A DNA stretch of 64,000 nucleotides from Blastococcus sp. CT_GayMR20 (GTDB taxonomy: Bacteria > Actinomycetota > Actinomycetes > Mycobacteriales > Geodermatophilaceae), in contig NZ_SPQM01000008.1 of the NCBI RefSeq assembly GCF_004570345.1, positions 1 to 64,000 on the forward strand, given 5' to 3'. The first letter of the stretch is position 1, and the number at the start of each line of letters is the position of its first letter. This document shows positions 16,304-25,748 of this stretch, piece by piece. Below the pieces are notes generated by a model. The model did not search any database. It was given only the letters and a program-made list of their open reading frames with translations, and was not told where the DNA came from. A program made the position numbers and the translations under genes.

Positions 16304-18232
16304 TCAGGACGACGGCGCGACGTCACCGACCACCCCGGAGTCGATGCAGACGCCGAGACCCACGGTGTCGGAGCGCACCGTCAGCTGACCACCGCCCCCG
16401 GACAGGCGGAGGAACACGGTGTGCAGGCCCTTCTCCACGGGCACCCGGACGGGGTCGCCGGAGTCCAGCGCGACGGTCATGACGCCGTCGCGACCTGCGA
16501 GGTAGTTCAGCTGCACGGTCCAGGGCAGGGGGATGAGCGGTCCGCTCAGTCCGACGGCAGTCGTCTCTCCCGACTGCACTCCCCACCCACAGCCGGTGAG
16601 CGGGCCGGGCTCGACGGTCCTCAGGGGGGTCACGGCGGCCGGCCGGAGGTTCCCGGCCTCGTCGAACACCTGCAGACGGTCCGTCACCTGGCCGAACTGC
16701 GGTCGGTCGGTGTACGGGCGGAAGAGCACGGCGGTGGTGTTGTAGGGCACCCCGAGGCCCCACATGATGTCCTGCGGAACGGCCTGGTCCAGCAGTGGCG
16801 AGTCGCCCGCGGCGGCGAGCTCGGACCGGGCGGTCGTGAAGTAGTCCCGGGCGGGGTCGACCTCCCATGCCTCGACGTGACCGACGGTGGAGATCGTCGC
16901 GCCCGCGAGGTAGACGACGGTGAGCGCGGGAACGAGCAGTCGGCCGACCCAGCGGCCCGGCATGCTGCTGCGCACGCGTGCGCCCGCCTCGGCCGCCGCC
17001 TCCTGGAGCAGCGCCCGGATCCGGCCCGCGGCCGGCGCCGGGGCACGGGCCGGCAGAGCGAACAGCAGCGCGACGACGATCGCCAGGAGCACCGGCTCGG
17101 CCGGGTAGTAGCGGTAGGAGAGGGGCAGGAACTCGGCGAACCCGAACGCCGAGCGCCCGAGGCCGACCAGCACCACGTTGATCGTCACGTAGCCGGTGGC
17201 GATCAACCACAGCACCGGAGCGCCGCGGCGTCGACACGAGGTCCACACCACCAGCGCCAGCAGCGCCACGACGCTCACGGTGAACAGCCCAGGAGGTACC
17301 GCGGCCATCGGGGTACCGCCCGGCTGCTCCGTCCAGGCCCAGGGACCACCGACGAGGCCGGGGACGAGGTTCGAGCCGAAGTGGCGGACCGTGTCGACCA
17401 GCTGGGCGACGGTCACCGCGCTGTACTCCTCGTTCGGCACCGCGGCGAGGAAGGCAGCGGTCCAGCCGGCCAGGACCAGCAGGATGCCCAGCCACAGCGC
17501 GCGGGTACGGCGCCAGACCTCGCGCAGCGGCGTGGCCACACCCTCGACGTGCAGCAGGAGAGCGAGCACCGCGAGCGCAAGGAGCGGGATGGTCACCGCG
17601 CGCTCGGAGAACAACAGGGTGACGGCGAGGCCCAGTGGCGCGGTCACCGCGTAGCGGGTGCGCCCCGTGCGGAGGTAGAGAACGGAGTCGGCCACCACCC
17701 ACGCGACCCCTGCCTGGAGCGGGACCGTCTGCATGGTCGCCGACCACCAGGTGAAGCCGCCGAGGTTGAGGGCGGAGAAGAGGTACGCGGCGAGGGGGAC
17801 GAGCATCGCGGGGCGGTCGCCCATGAACACCCGGATCAGTCGCCAGACGGCCAGGGAGGCCAGGGCGCTCAGGACGACGGACGCAGCGAGAAGAGGCCAC
17901 CACTCCATCGGGTCCAGACGGATGAGCGCGCCGCTGAGGACCAGCGCACCCGGTACGAGGTGGCCTCCGCGCCCCTCGAACAGGAACTCCGAGGAGAACA
18001 GGCTCATCGCCATCGACTGGCTGGCGAGCGAGAGGTCGTCACCGAAGAGCCACCGGTCGTCGAGGACCCAGGCCCGCGAGGCGACCTGGACGAGCACGAG
18101 CACACCGGCGCAGAGCAGCACCACCCGCTGGGATGTCCACCCCTGCCGGAAGCCGGCCCGCCGGGGACCGGCGGTCTCGTTTCCGGATCCCTCGGCGGGG
18201 TCGGAGAGCGACAGCTCTGTCGCTGTGATCAA
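16304..18232 (-). CDS. Large polytopic membrane protein, GT-C-glycosyltransferase-like
   Basis: The 642-residue protein has about 11 membrane helices over residues 35-450 and then an extracytoplasmic beta-rich domain (about 455-642). The first outer loop carries two acidic pairs (DD at 58-59 and DD at 65-66), the arrangement used by GT-C glycosyltransferases that work with polyprenyl-linked sugars. I do not recognise the exact family. It could add a sugar to a wall or surface polymer (inference). Two Cys in the outer domain (GCGWG and GVCIDSG) could form a disulfide. It sits tail-to-tail with glnA2 (6 nt) and divides glnA2 from glnE, an unusual insertion in that neighbourhood. Confidence 0.7.
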   Translation of the reverse strand: MITATELSLSDPAEGSGNETAGPRRAGFRQGWTSQRVVLLCAGVLVLVQVASRAWVLDDRWLFGDDLSLASQSMAMSLFSSEFLFEGRGGHLVPGALVLSGALIRLDPMEWWPLLAASVVLSALASLAVWRLIRVFMGDRPAMLVPLAAYLFSALNLGGFTWWSATMQTVPLQAGVAWVVADSVLYLRTGRTRYAVTAPLGLAVTLLFSERAVTIPLLALAVLALLLHVEGVATPLREVWRRTRALWLGILLVLAGWTAAFLAAVPNEEYSAVTVAQLVDTVRHFGSNLVPGLVGGPWAWTEQPGGTPMAAVPPGLFTVSVVALLALVVWTSCRRRGAPVLWLIATGYVTINVVLVGLGRSAFGFAEFLPLSYRYYPAEPVLLAIVVALLFALPARAPAPAAGRIRALLQEAAAEAGARVRSSMPGRWVGRLLVPALTVVYLAGATISTVGHVEAWEVDPARDYFTTARSELAAAGDSPLLDQAVPQDIMWGLGVPYNTTAVLFRPYTDRPQFGQVTDRLQVFDEAGNLRPAAVTPLRTVEPGPLTGCGWGVQSGETTAVGLSGPLIPLPWTVQLNYLAGRDGVMTVALDSGDPVRVPVEKGLHTVFLRLSGGGGQLTVRSDTVGLGVCIDSGVVGDVAPSS

Positions 18233-18356
18233 TGCGCCTCCTCGATCGGCCCGGCGAGTTTAGAGGCTGATCGGGCTCGTTCCACGCCCGCAGCCGGAAT
18301 CCCACCCGTTGTGTGGGGCCGGGGAACGCCTGGCCGGACGCGACTAACCTCGCGGC

Positions 18357-19088
18357 GTGGCCCGCTTGCTCGTCGTCGTCGTCCATGAGACGGATCCGCC
18401 CGCCCGCCTGGGCGACTGGCTTCGCGCGGCGGGCGCCGAGCTCGACGAACGCCGGGTGCACGAGGGTGACCCGCTCCCGCAGACGCTCGAGGAGCACGAC
18501 GGCCTGGTCGTCCTGGGCGGCCCGCAGTCGGCCCTGGACGACGAGCAGACCAGTCCCGAACTCGTCGGTGTCCGCGAACTGCTCCGGCAGGCGCTGGCGG
18601 CGGACTTCCCGACCCTGGCCGTCTGCCTGGGTGCCCAGCTGCTCGCGCAGGTGGGCGGGGGGAACGTGCGCGCGGGCATCGACGGCCCCGAGGTGGGTGC
18701 CCTGCTTGTCGCCAAGCGCGACGCCGCCGACGCCGATCCGGTGTTCGGCCCGCTGCCGCTGTCGCCCGACGTCATGCAGTTCCACCACGACGAGATCTCC
18801 GAGCTGCCGTCCGGGGCCACGCTGCTGGCCAGCAGCCCGATGTACGTCAACCAGGCCTTCCGGGTCGGCCGGCACGTGTACGGCCTGCAGTTCCACATCG
18901 AGACGACGCCGGAGATCATCCACGAGTGGGCCGAGCGGGACGTCGTCGGCGTGGCCGCCAGCCCGTACGACCGCGAGACCATCTGCCTCCTCTCCGACGA
19001 GGCGCACCCGCACATCGAAGAGGTGTGGGCCCCGTTCGCCGCCCGCTTCGCCGATCTGGTGCGGGCCTGCGCGCGCCAGGCCGCCTGA
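18357..19088 (+). CDS. Class I glutamine amidotransferase (GMP-synthase-like)
   Basis: The 243-residue protein is a stand-alone GATase1 domain. It has the nucleophile elbow in AVCLGAQLLA (Cys at about 83), the LVVLGGPQSAL oxyanion strand, and the triad His in YGLQFHIETTPEI with the following Glu. Such free-standing enzymes hydrolyse glutamine or gamma-glutamyl compounds. Its position just before glnE suggests a tie to glutamine metabolism (inference). It starts at GTG 18357. glnE begins 19 nt after the stop. Confidence 0.87.
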   Translation: MARLLVVVVHETDPPARLGDWLRAAGAELDERRVHEGDPLPQTLEEHDGLVVLGGPQSALDDEQTSPELVGVRELLRQALAADFPTLAVCLGAQLLAQVGGGNVRAGIDGPEVGALLVAKRDAADADPVFGPLPLSPDVMQFHHDEISELPSGATLLASSPMYVNQAFRVGRHVYGLQFHIETTPEIIHEWAERDVVGVAASPYDRETICLLSDEAHPHIEEVWAPFAARFADLVRACARQAA

Positions 19089-19107
19089 CCGGCTCGACGG
19101 GATCGCC

Positions 19108-22100
19108 GTGACGCTGGCAGACGAGGAGATCCCGCGCCCCGCCGTGGTGCGCCTGGTCCGGTTCGGGTTCGAGGACGGCGCCCGGGCCGCCCGGCTGCTG
19201 TCCGACCCCGCGCTCGGCCTCTGGGACCTCGAGCGGAACGAGCCGGCCGATCCGGAGGCGGGTCCGGTGATCGCGGCGCTGGCGCGGGCCGGCGACCCCG
19301 ATCTCGCCGTCCGCTCCCTGCACCGGCTGGTCGAGGCCCTCGACGGCTCCGACACCTCGGGTGCGGCCGCCGCGGCGCTGCTCGCGGGCCTGCGTGGCTC
19401 GGGTCTGCTGCGCAGCCGGCTGCTGTCGGTGCTGGGAGCGAGCTCCGGGCTGGCCGACCACCTCGCCGCGCACCCGGACGACTGGACGGTCCTGGACGAC
19501 GACGCCGACGGCATCCCCCGTGGCTCCGACCGGCCCGGGGCGGAGGACCTGCGACGGGACATGCTGGCCGCCGTCGGCGCCGACCCCGACGACCCGCCGT
19601 GGGGCGTGAAGCTGGGGAAGGGCGCCCCGGACGCCTCGCCCCCGCGGGTCGCGGCGCTGCGGTCGGCCTACCGGCGGGCGATCCTCTCCCTCGCCGGGCG
19701 CGATCTCGGTGACGGGCTGCCCGCCGAGGAGGCGGCCGCCGAGCTGGCCGACATCGCCGGTGCGGTCCTCACCGCGGGGCTGGCGCTCGCCGTCGCCGAG
19801 CAGCCGGCGTCCGCCGCGCCGTGCCGGCTGGCCGTCATCGCCCTCGGCAAGACCGGCGGGCGCGAGCTCAACTACGTCAGCGACGTCGACGTCGTGTTCG
19901 TGGCCGAGCCCGTCGACCCGTCGGACTCCGAGAGCGCGGCCCTGAGCAGCGCCACCAAGGTCGCGGCGGCCCTGATGCGGATCTGCCACCAGGCGGCCTG
20001 GGAGGTCGACGCCGCCCTCCGTCCCGAGGGCAAGGCCGGCGCGCTGGTCCGCACCGTTGCCGGCTTCGAGTCCTACTACCGGCAGTGGGCCAGCACCTGG
20101 GAGTTCCAGGCCCTGCTGAAGATGCGCCCCGTGGCCGGCGATCCGGATCTCGGCCGGGCCTGGGTCGACACCCTCTGGCCGCTGGTCTGGACTGCCGGCG
20201 ACCGCCCGGGGTTCGTGGCCGAGGTGCAGGCGATGCGCCGCCGGGTGGAGGCCAACATCCCGCCCGCGCAGGCCGAACGGGAGCTCAAGCTCGGCCGCGG
20301 CGGTCTGCGCGACGTCGAGTTCGCCGTCCAGCTGCTGCAGATGGTGCACGGGCGGGCTGATCCGACGCTGCGGCTGGGCGGCACGCTGCCGGCGCTGCAG
20401 GCGCTGTCCGCGGGCGGGTACGTCGGGCGGGACGACGCGGCGACGCTCATCGCGTCCTACCGGTTCCTCCGCACCGTCGAGCACCGCCTGCAGCTGCTGC
20501 GGCTGCGGCGCACCCACCTGCTGCCGACCGACGAGCAGCAGCTGCGCTGGCTGGCCCGGTCCCTGGGCTACAAGCCCGACGCCCGCGGCAGCGCCGTCGC
20601 CGTCCTCGAGGCGGAGCTGGCCCTGCACACCCGCGAGGTCCGGCGGCTGCACGAGAAGCTCTTCTACCGGCCGCTGCTGTCGGCGGTGGCCCGCGTCCCT
20701 GGCGAGCACCTGCAGCTCGGCTCGAAGGCGGCGGGGGACTGGCTCCGGGCGCTGGGCTTCGCCGACCCCGAGGGAGCCCTTCGGCACCTCGGGGCGCTCA
20801 CCAGCGGCGTCTCCCGGTCGGCGTCCATGCAGAAGTACCTGTTGCCGGTGCTGCTGCAGACGTTCGCGTCCTGCCCGAACCCGGACGCCGGCGTCCTGGC
20901 CTACCGCCAGGTGAGCGAGGCGCTCGGGGGCAACCAGTGGTTCCTCCGGCTGCTCCGCGACGAGGGGCAGGTGGCCGAGCGGCTGGCCCAGCTCCTCGGC
21001 TCCAGCCAGTACATCGCCTCGCTGCTGACCAGGACCCCGGAGGCGCTGCGCCTGCTGGCCGCCGACGCCGAACTGGAGCCGCGGAGCGCGAGCACGCTGG
21101 CCGGCGCCTGGCGGCAGGCCGCCGGCCGGGCCGTCGACCCGAAGTCCGGCATCCAGGTGCTCCGCGGCCTGCGCCGCCAGGAGCTGCTGCGGATCGCCTC
21201 GGCCGACCTGCTCGGGCGGCTCGACGTCGTGCGGCTGGGGCACGCGCTCACCGACGTCGCCGTCGCCACCCTGCAGGTGGGGCTGGACGTCGCCGAGCGC
21301 GCCTACGCGCTCGAGGCGGGCATCGACGTGGCCGACATGCCGATGGATCTCGCGGTCATCGGCATGGGCCGGCTCGGGGGCGCGGAGATGGGGTTCGGCT
21401 CCGATGCCGACGTCCTGTTCGTGCACCGGGCGCGCCCGGGCGCCGACGAGGGCAGGGCCTCCGCCGCGGCCAACGCGGTCGCCCACGCGCTGCGGCGGCT
21501 GCTGAGCGAGCCGGCGCCCGACCCGGCGTTCGAGGTCGACGCCGACCTGCGGCCGGAGGGTCGCCAGGGGGCGCTGGTCCGCAGCATCGACGCGTTCCGC
21601 GAGTACTACGAGCGCTGGGTCTCCGTCTGGGAGGTGCAGGCGCTGCTGCGCGCCGTGCCGGTCGCCGGGGACGAGGAGCTGGGCGCGGCCTTCGTCGCCC
21701 TGATCGACCCGATCCGGTACCCCGCCGGCGGGCTCACCGACGAGCAGGTCGCCGAGATCCGCCGCATCAAGGCACGGGTGGAGCGCGAGCGGCTGCCGCG
21801 GGGTGCCGATCCGGCGACGCACACCAAGCTCGGCCGCGGTGGGCTGTCCGACGTCGAGTGGACCGTCCAGCTGCTCCAGCTGCAGCACGGAGCCGAGAGG
21901 CCGGCGCTGCGCGCGCCGTCCACCGTCGACGGGCTGCATGCGCTGGGGGACGCGCACCTGCTCGATGCCGCCCAGCTGGACGCCCTGCGCTCGGCCTGGG
22001 AGCTGGCGACGCGTGCCCGGAACGCGATTTTCCTGGTGCGCGGTCGGCCGAGCGACCAGCTGCCGCGGCCCGGCCTCGAGCTGGTCGGCGTCGCGCGGGC

Positions 22101-22218
22101 CTGCGGCTACGGGCCCGACCTGGATCCCGGCCAGTTCCTCGACGACTACCGGCGGGTCACCCGGCACGCGCGGTCGGTCGTCGACGACGTCTTCTACGGC
22201 CGGCCGGCGACGGGGTAG
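19108..22218 (+). CDS. glnE: Bifunctional glutamine synthetase adenylyltransferase/adenylyl-removing enzyme
   Basis: The 1036-residue protein attaches AMP to, and removes it from, the regulatory Tyr of glutamine synthetase. Both nucleotidyltransferase domains are intact. The N-terminal (adenylyl-removing) domain carries GKTGGRELNYVSDVDVVF with Asp259 and Asp261. The C-terminal (adenylylating) domain carries GMGRLGGAEMGFGSDADVLF with Asp766 and Asp768. Each is followed by a GRGGLxDVE(F/W) motif. The start is GTG 19108, 19 nt after the amidotransferase stop; the reading frame stays open upstream only because of GC bias. The likely target is Tyr405 of GlnA1, which is about 21 kb away instead of adjacent as in mycobacteria. 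Confidence 0.96.
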   Translation: MTLADEEIPRPAVVRLVRFGFEDGARAARLLSDPALGLWDLERNEPADPEAGPVIAALARAGDPDLAVRSLHRLVEALDGSDTSGAAAAALLAGLRGSGLLRSRLLSVLGASSGLADHLAAHPDDWTVLDDDADGIPRGSDRPGAEDLRRDMLAAVGADPDDPPWGVKLGKGAPDASPPRVAALRSAYRRAILSLAGRDLGDGLPAEEAAAELADIAGAVLTAGLALAVAEQPASAAPCRLAVIALGKTGGRELNYVSDVDVVFVAEPVDPSDSESAALSSATKVAAALMRICHQAAWEVDAALRPEGKAGALVRTVAGFESYYRQWASTWEFQALLKMRPVAGDPDLGRAWVDTLWPLVWTAGDRPGFVAEVQAMRRRVEANIPPAQAERELKLGRGGLRDVEFAVQLLQMVHGRADPTLRLGGTLPALQALSAGGYVGRDDAATLIASYRFLRTVEHRLQLLRLRRTHLLPTDEQQLRWLARSLGYKPDARGSAVAVLEAELALHTREVRRLHEKLFYRPLLSAVARVPGEHLQLGSKAAGDWLRALGFADPEGALRHLGALTSGVSRSASMQKYLLPVLLQTFASCPNPDAGVLAYRQVSEALGGNQWFLRLLRDEGQVAERLAQLLGSSQYIASLLTRTPEALRLLAADAELEPRSASTLAGAWRQAAGRAVDPKSGIQVLRGLRRQELLRIASADLLGRLDVVRLGHALTDVAVATLQVGLDVAERAYALEAGIDVADMPMDLAVIGMGRLGGAEMGFGSDADVLFVHRARPGADEGRASAAANAVAHALRRLLSEPAPDPAFEVDADLRPEGRQGALVRSIDAFREYYERWVSVWEVQALLRAVPVAGDEELGAAFVALIDPIRYPAGGLTDEQVAEIRRIKARVERERLPRGADPATHTKLGRGGLSDVEWTVQLLQLQHGAERPALRAPSTVDGLHALGDAHLLDAAQLDALRSAWELATRARNAIFLVRGRPSDQLPRPGLELVGVARACGYGPDLDPGQFLDDYRRVTRHARSVVDDVFYGRPATG

Positions 22219-22353
22219 CTGCCGTCGGCACGGCCTCCGGCGGCGTCGGACACGCGCGAGCACCGGCCCGGCCCGACCCGAGCGGGTCACCCGGGCGGGG
22301 GCCCGTCCGGCGGGATGCGTGTGCGGGCAGGAGGAGCGGGGCAGAGTGGACGT

Positions 22354-22695
22354 GTGTCACGACCGCTGCCCACCGAGCCGGACCGCCCCGACGAGGGGCA
22401 GGACCCGGACATCGAGGCCCTGCTGGCGTCGCCGGCGGCCGCCCAGGGGGACGGCGCGACTATCACTCCCTACCGTGACGGCCCGCTGATCGTGCGAGGG
22501 GACTTCCGGCTCGTCGACCCCGACGGCGCCGTGATCGATCCGGGCCGCAAGACCATCGCACTGTGCCGGTGCGGCAAGTCGGGCATCAAGCCGTTCTGCG
22601 ACGGCGCGCACAAGCGGTCGGGCTTCTCCGCCCCTAGCGCCCCCAGCCGGCCGCGGCCCGCGGCCCGGATCGTGCGCGAGGCCGGCGAGGACTGA
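22354..22695 (+). CDS. CDGSH iron-sulfur domain protein
   Basis: The 113-residue protein has an acidic linker, a beta-rich stretch (ITPYRDGPLIVRGDFRLVD) and the CDGSH cluster motif CRCGKSGIKPFCDGAH, in which Cys71, Cys73, Cys82 and His86 hold a 2Fe-2S cluster. These clusters are redox-active and can be passed on. A basic Pro/Arg tail follows. The GTG at 22354 is the best start I can see, but no strong ribosome binding site decides it. In actinobacteria this type often neighbours the di-iron protein found here at 23.7-24.7 kb (recollection). Confidence 0.85.
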   Translation: MSRPLPTEPDRPDEGQDPDIEALLASPAAAQGDGATITPYRDGPLIVRGDFRLVDPDGAVIDPGRKTIALCRCGKSGIKPFCDGAHKRSGFSAPSAPSRPRPAARIVREAGED

Positions 22696-22810
22696 GACCG
22701 TTCACCCTCGCGTGTGCCGCACCTGCGGGATCGCTGTGGCATGGGCCACGATGCACGGGACGTCCCGCCGGGCGGCCACCCCGGCCCCCGGCGCCTGATC
22801 GGAGGGCCGC

Positions 22811-23701
22811 ATGGGTTCCGCGCTCACCACCGTCCTGCTCCCGCTGGCCCTCGCCCTGGTCATGTTCGGGCTGGGGCTGTCCCTGACGGTCGGCGACTTC
22901 GCCCGCGTCGGGCGTCAGCCCAGGGCCGTGGTCATCGCGTTGGTCCTGCAACTCCTCGTCCTGCCGGCGATCTGCTTCGGCCTGGTCCTGGCGTTCGACC
23001 TGCCGCCGCTGCTCGCCGTGGGCCTCCTGCTGCTCGCGGCCTCCCCGGGCGGCACGACCGCGAACCTGTTCAGCCACCTCTACCGCGGTGACGTGGCCCT
23101 CAACATCACGCTGACCGCGGTCAACTCGCTGATCGCCGTGGTCACCCTGCCGGTCGTCACCAACCTGGCGATCGCGTACTTCGACCCCGCGGACGGCGGC
23201 AGCCTCGGGTTGCAGTTCGGCAAGACGCTCCAGGTCTTCGCGGTCGTCCTCGTCCCGGTCCTCCTGGGCATGCTGGTCCGGCAGCGGGCAACGGCGTTCG
23301 CCGAGCGGATGGACAAGCCCGTGCGCATCGCCTCGGCGGTGGTCCTGGCGCTGGTGATCCTGGGCACGATCATCGCCGAACGGGAGAACGTCACCGGCTA
23401 CATCGCCGACGTCGGCCTGCCCGCGCTGTTGTTCTGCCTCATCAGCCTCACGCTCGGGTTCGTCGTCCCGCGGGCCCTGGGCGTCGTCCGGCGGCGGGCG
23501 ATCGCCAGCGCCTTCGAGATCGGGGTGCACAACGGCACGCTGGCCATCGCGATCGCGATCAGCGTGCTGGACAGCGTCGAGCTCGCCGTCCCCGCTGCGG
23601 TCTACAGCTTGATCATGTTCCCGGCGGCCGCGGTGTTCGGCTGGGCGATCACCCGCTCGACCGGCCGCACGGCCGACGAGGAGACGACCGTCGCGGCCTG
23701 A
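22811..23701 (+). CDS. Bile acid:sodium symporter family (BASS) transporter
   Basis: The 296-residue protein has nine or so membrane helices and BASS signatures: LGLSLTVGDFARV, AASPGGTTANLFSHLYRGDVALNI and GVHNGTLAIAIAISVL. Family members co-transport sodium with organic anions such as bile acids, pyruvate or pantoate. The substrate here is open. The start ATG has GGAGGG upstream. It lies between the CDGSH gene and the convergent di-iron protein gene (6 nt). Confidence 0.9.
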   Translation: MGSALTTVLLPLALALVMFGLGLSLTVGDFARVGRQPRAVVIALVLQLLVLPAICFGLVLAFDLPPLLAVGLLLLAASPGGTTANLFSHLYRGDVALNITLTAVNSLIAVVTLPVVTNLAIAYFDPADGGSLGLQFGKTLQVFAVVLVPVLLGMLVRQRATAFAERMDKPVRIASAVVLALVILGTIIAERENVTGYIADVGLPALLFCLISLTLGFVVPRALGVVRRRAIASAFEIGVHNGTLAIAIAISVLDSVELAVPAAVYSLIMFPAAAVFGWAITRSTGRTADEETTVAA

Positions 23702-23707
23702 CCCCCG

Positions 23708-24721
23708 TCAGGCGGCGAGCGGGCGCTCCCGCCGGAGCCCGGAGCGGCCGGACTCCCATGCACCGAGCAGGTGGTGGGCGGCGACGGCGTCCATGGCGAG
23801 GGAGCAGGCGGCGCCGAACAGGACGTCGGCGGCCAGCTCCGGCTCCTCGGCGACCAGCGACCCGCACATGTCGACCGAGGCGATCTGCTCGTGCACGGCG
23901 TCGGCCTCCACGTGCTCGTCGTAGAAGACGGTGACCCGCTCGTCGAAGCCGAGACGGCGGAGGCCGGCCGAGTAGCGCCGGCTCGGCTCCGACGACGTCA
24001 TCTCGACCGCGGCCAGGTGTCCGAGCGCGGCGCCCCGCCAGCGGCGGTGCAGCCCGAAGAGGCTCATCGTGTTGACCGAGGCGAAGGCCGCGGCGGGCGC
24101 CTCGTCCCACAGCGCGCCGTAGGTGGCGTCGAGGTCCAGCGAGCGCATCATCCCGGCGAACAGCGTGCTGTGCATGCGCTCGGCGGTGCCGCCGCCGTAC
24201 TCGTCGGCCTGGATCTCCACCATCGACGACTTGGTCCGGCCGGAGAGCCGCGGGATCGCGAAGCTGTGCGGGTCGCCCTCCTTGAGGTGGTACACCGAGC
24301 GGAGCGCCAGGTACTCGCGCCACTGCTCGAGCGTGCCGTTCTTGGCCATGAAGGACGACAGGGACGGCCCGTCGTCGGCGGCGATGAGCGCGGTGAGCTG
24401 GCGGTCGATGGGCTCGTCGGTCACCGCGAGGGGGCCGACGAGGTCGCGCAGCGCCGCGAGGTGCCGCTTCTCAAGGGCCGCGCGCAGCCGCAGCAGTGCC
24501 GGATCCCACTCCCAGGCGTCGGAGACCTCGTCGAACCCGCGGTAGTGCAGCTCGTAGCAGACCGCCAGGCTGAGCTGCAGGTCCTCGTCGGTCAGCGCCG
24601 GTGCCCGGTCGGCCGCCAGCCGGTCGCCGCGCACGATGCTCGTGGCGGACAACGAGGTGCCGGAGGCCAGATCGGAGAACAGGGCCTCGGTCAGGGGGCC
24701 GCGCGGTTCGGGCAGGTGCAT
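23708..24721 (-). CDS. Haem-oxygenase-fold di-iron protein (iron-containing redox enzyme family)
   Basis: The 337-residue, all-helical protein carries the ligand pattern of haem-oxygenase-like di-iron oxidases: Glu57 and His59 (CYELHYRGF), Glu174 in the ADEYGGG loop, Glu240 (HLAAVEMTSSEP), His270, Asp274 and His277 (DEHVEADAVHEQI). Relatives carry out oxygenations or C-C and N-oxidations in secondary metabolism. The substrate of this broad family is unknown. The ATG at 24721 was selected because the remaining upstream ORF is shadow sequence. It is next to BASS and CDGSH genes, and divergent from an SDR. Confidence 0.85.
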   Translation of the reverse strand: MHLPEPRGPLTEALFSDLASGTSLSATSIVRGDRLAADRAPALTDEDLQLSLAVCYELHYRGFDEVSDAWEWDPALLRLRAALEKRHLAALRDLVGPLAVTDEPIDRQLTALIAADDGPSLSSFMAKNGTLEQWREYLALRSVYHLKEGDPHSFAIPRLSGRTKSSMVEIQADEYGGGTAERMHSTLFAGMMRSLDLDATYGALWDEAPAAAFASVNTMSLFGLHRRWRGAALGHLAAVEMTSSEPSRRYSAGLRRLGFDERVTVFYDEHVEADAVHEQIASVDMCGSLVAEEPELAADVLFGAACSLAMDAVAAHHLLGAWESGRSGLRRERPLAA

Positions 24722-24794
24722 GCCCCGATTCTGCCCAGCGCAGGCAGTTCGATGCGTCCAGGCATGTGATGTCCCCCGTGGGTAGGACACCCGC

Positions 24795-25640
24795 ATGCCC
24801 GATCTGAGCAACCGCGTCGTCCTCGTCACCGGCGGCAGCGCCGGCATCGGCCGGGCGACGGTCGCCGCGCTCGCCGCCGCCGGCGCCCGGGTCGTCACCT
24901 GTGCGCGGGACGGGGAGCGCCTCGAGGAGGCGGTGGCGGAACTCCCCCGCGTGGCCGCGGTGGTCGCCGACGTGGCCGGCGCGGGGGACCGGGCGGTGCT
25001 CATCGACCGGGTGCTGGCCGAGCACGGTCGCCTGGACGCCGTCGTCCTCAACGCGGGCCTCGGCTGGGCCGGCCTCGTGGAGGACATGCCCGGGGAGGCC
25101 GTGGAGGGGATCGTCGCCCTCAACCTCACCGGCGCCGTCGAGCTGACCCGGCTGGCACTGCCGCACCTGCTGGCCTCGGCGGGGGAGCGGGGCCGGGCGG
25201 ACGTGGTCGCGGTGTCGTCGATCGCCGCCTGGGCGCAGGTCCCGCCGCTCACCGTCTACTCCGCGACCAAGGCGGGGCTCGACGGGTTCGTGAAGGGACT
25301 GCGCCGGGAGGTCACGGCCCGGCGCGTGCAGGTGCACTCGGTCAACCCGTTCTTCGTCCGGACCGAGTGGTTGGCCCGGGGGCACGGCGCGCCGCCGCGC
25401 TCCGACGCCGACGCGCGAGGGCGCCTCTCCCGCGGCATCGCGCCCGAGCGGGTGGCGGCGCAGATCAGCGGGTGCCTGACGGCTCCCCGTTCGCGCACGG
25501 TCGCCGTCCCCCGGTGGGCCGGGCTGGCCCGGCTCGGCGAGGTCACCCCGGTCAACCGGCTCCTGGACGCCGTCCTCTCGCGGCAGACCGAGCGGATCCG
25601 GACCCTCGCCGCCCGATCGGTGCAGCGGCGGGTGAGCTGA
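24795..25640 (+). CDS. Short-chain dehydrogenase/reductase
   Basis: The 281-residue classical SDR has the cofactor motif VTGGSAGIGRAT (TGxxxGxG, about 12-20), NAG in VLNAGLG, the catalytic Ser in VAVSSIAAW and YSATK as the Tyr/Lys pair. The C-terminal extension (about 40 residues, TPVNRLLDAVLSRQTERIR) resembles SDRs acting on long-chain or lipid substrates, but the substrate is not defined. Its start is 74 nt from the divergent di-iron protein. Confidence 0.88.
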   Translation: MPDLSNRVVLVTGGSAGIGRATVAALAAAGARVVTCARDGERLEEAVAELPRVAAVVADVAGAGDRAVLIDRVLAEHGRLDAVVLNAGLGWAGLVEDMPGEAVEGIVALNLTGAVELTRLALPHLLASAGERGRADVVAVSSIAAWAQVPPLTVYSATKAGLDGFVKGLRREVTARRVQVHSVNPFFVRTEWLARGHGAPPRSDADARGRLSRGIAPERVAAQISGCLTAPRSRTVAVPRWAGLARLGEVTPVNRLLDAVLSRQTERIRTLAARSVQRRVS

Positions 25641-25748
25641 CCGGGCTTGATCACCGGTCCGGTAACAGAGGTCGTGGCGCCCTTGCCACACCAGGCCCGG
25701 GACGGTTGTCTCCCAGGAAGACTTCCGGCGAGCCAGCGAGGGACACCG

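Noticed and set aside
18313..19107. Upstream extension of the glnE frame to 18313
   Set aside because: It runs through the amidotransferase gene in another frame and has no similarity to GlnE; the GTG at 19108 fits the family start.
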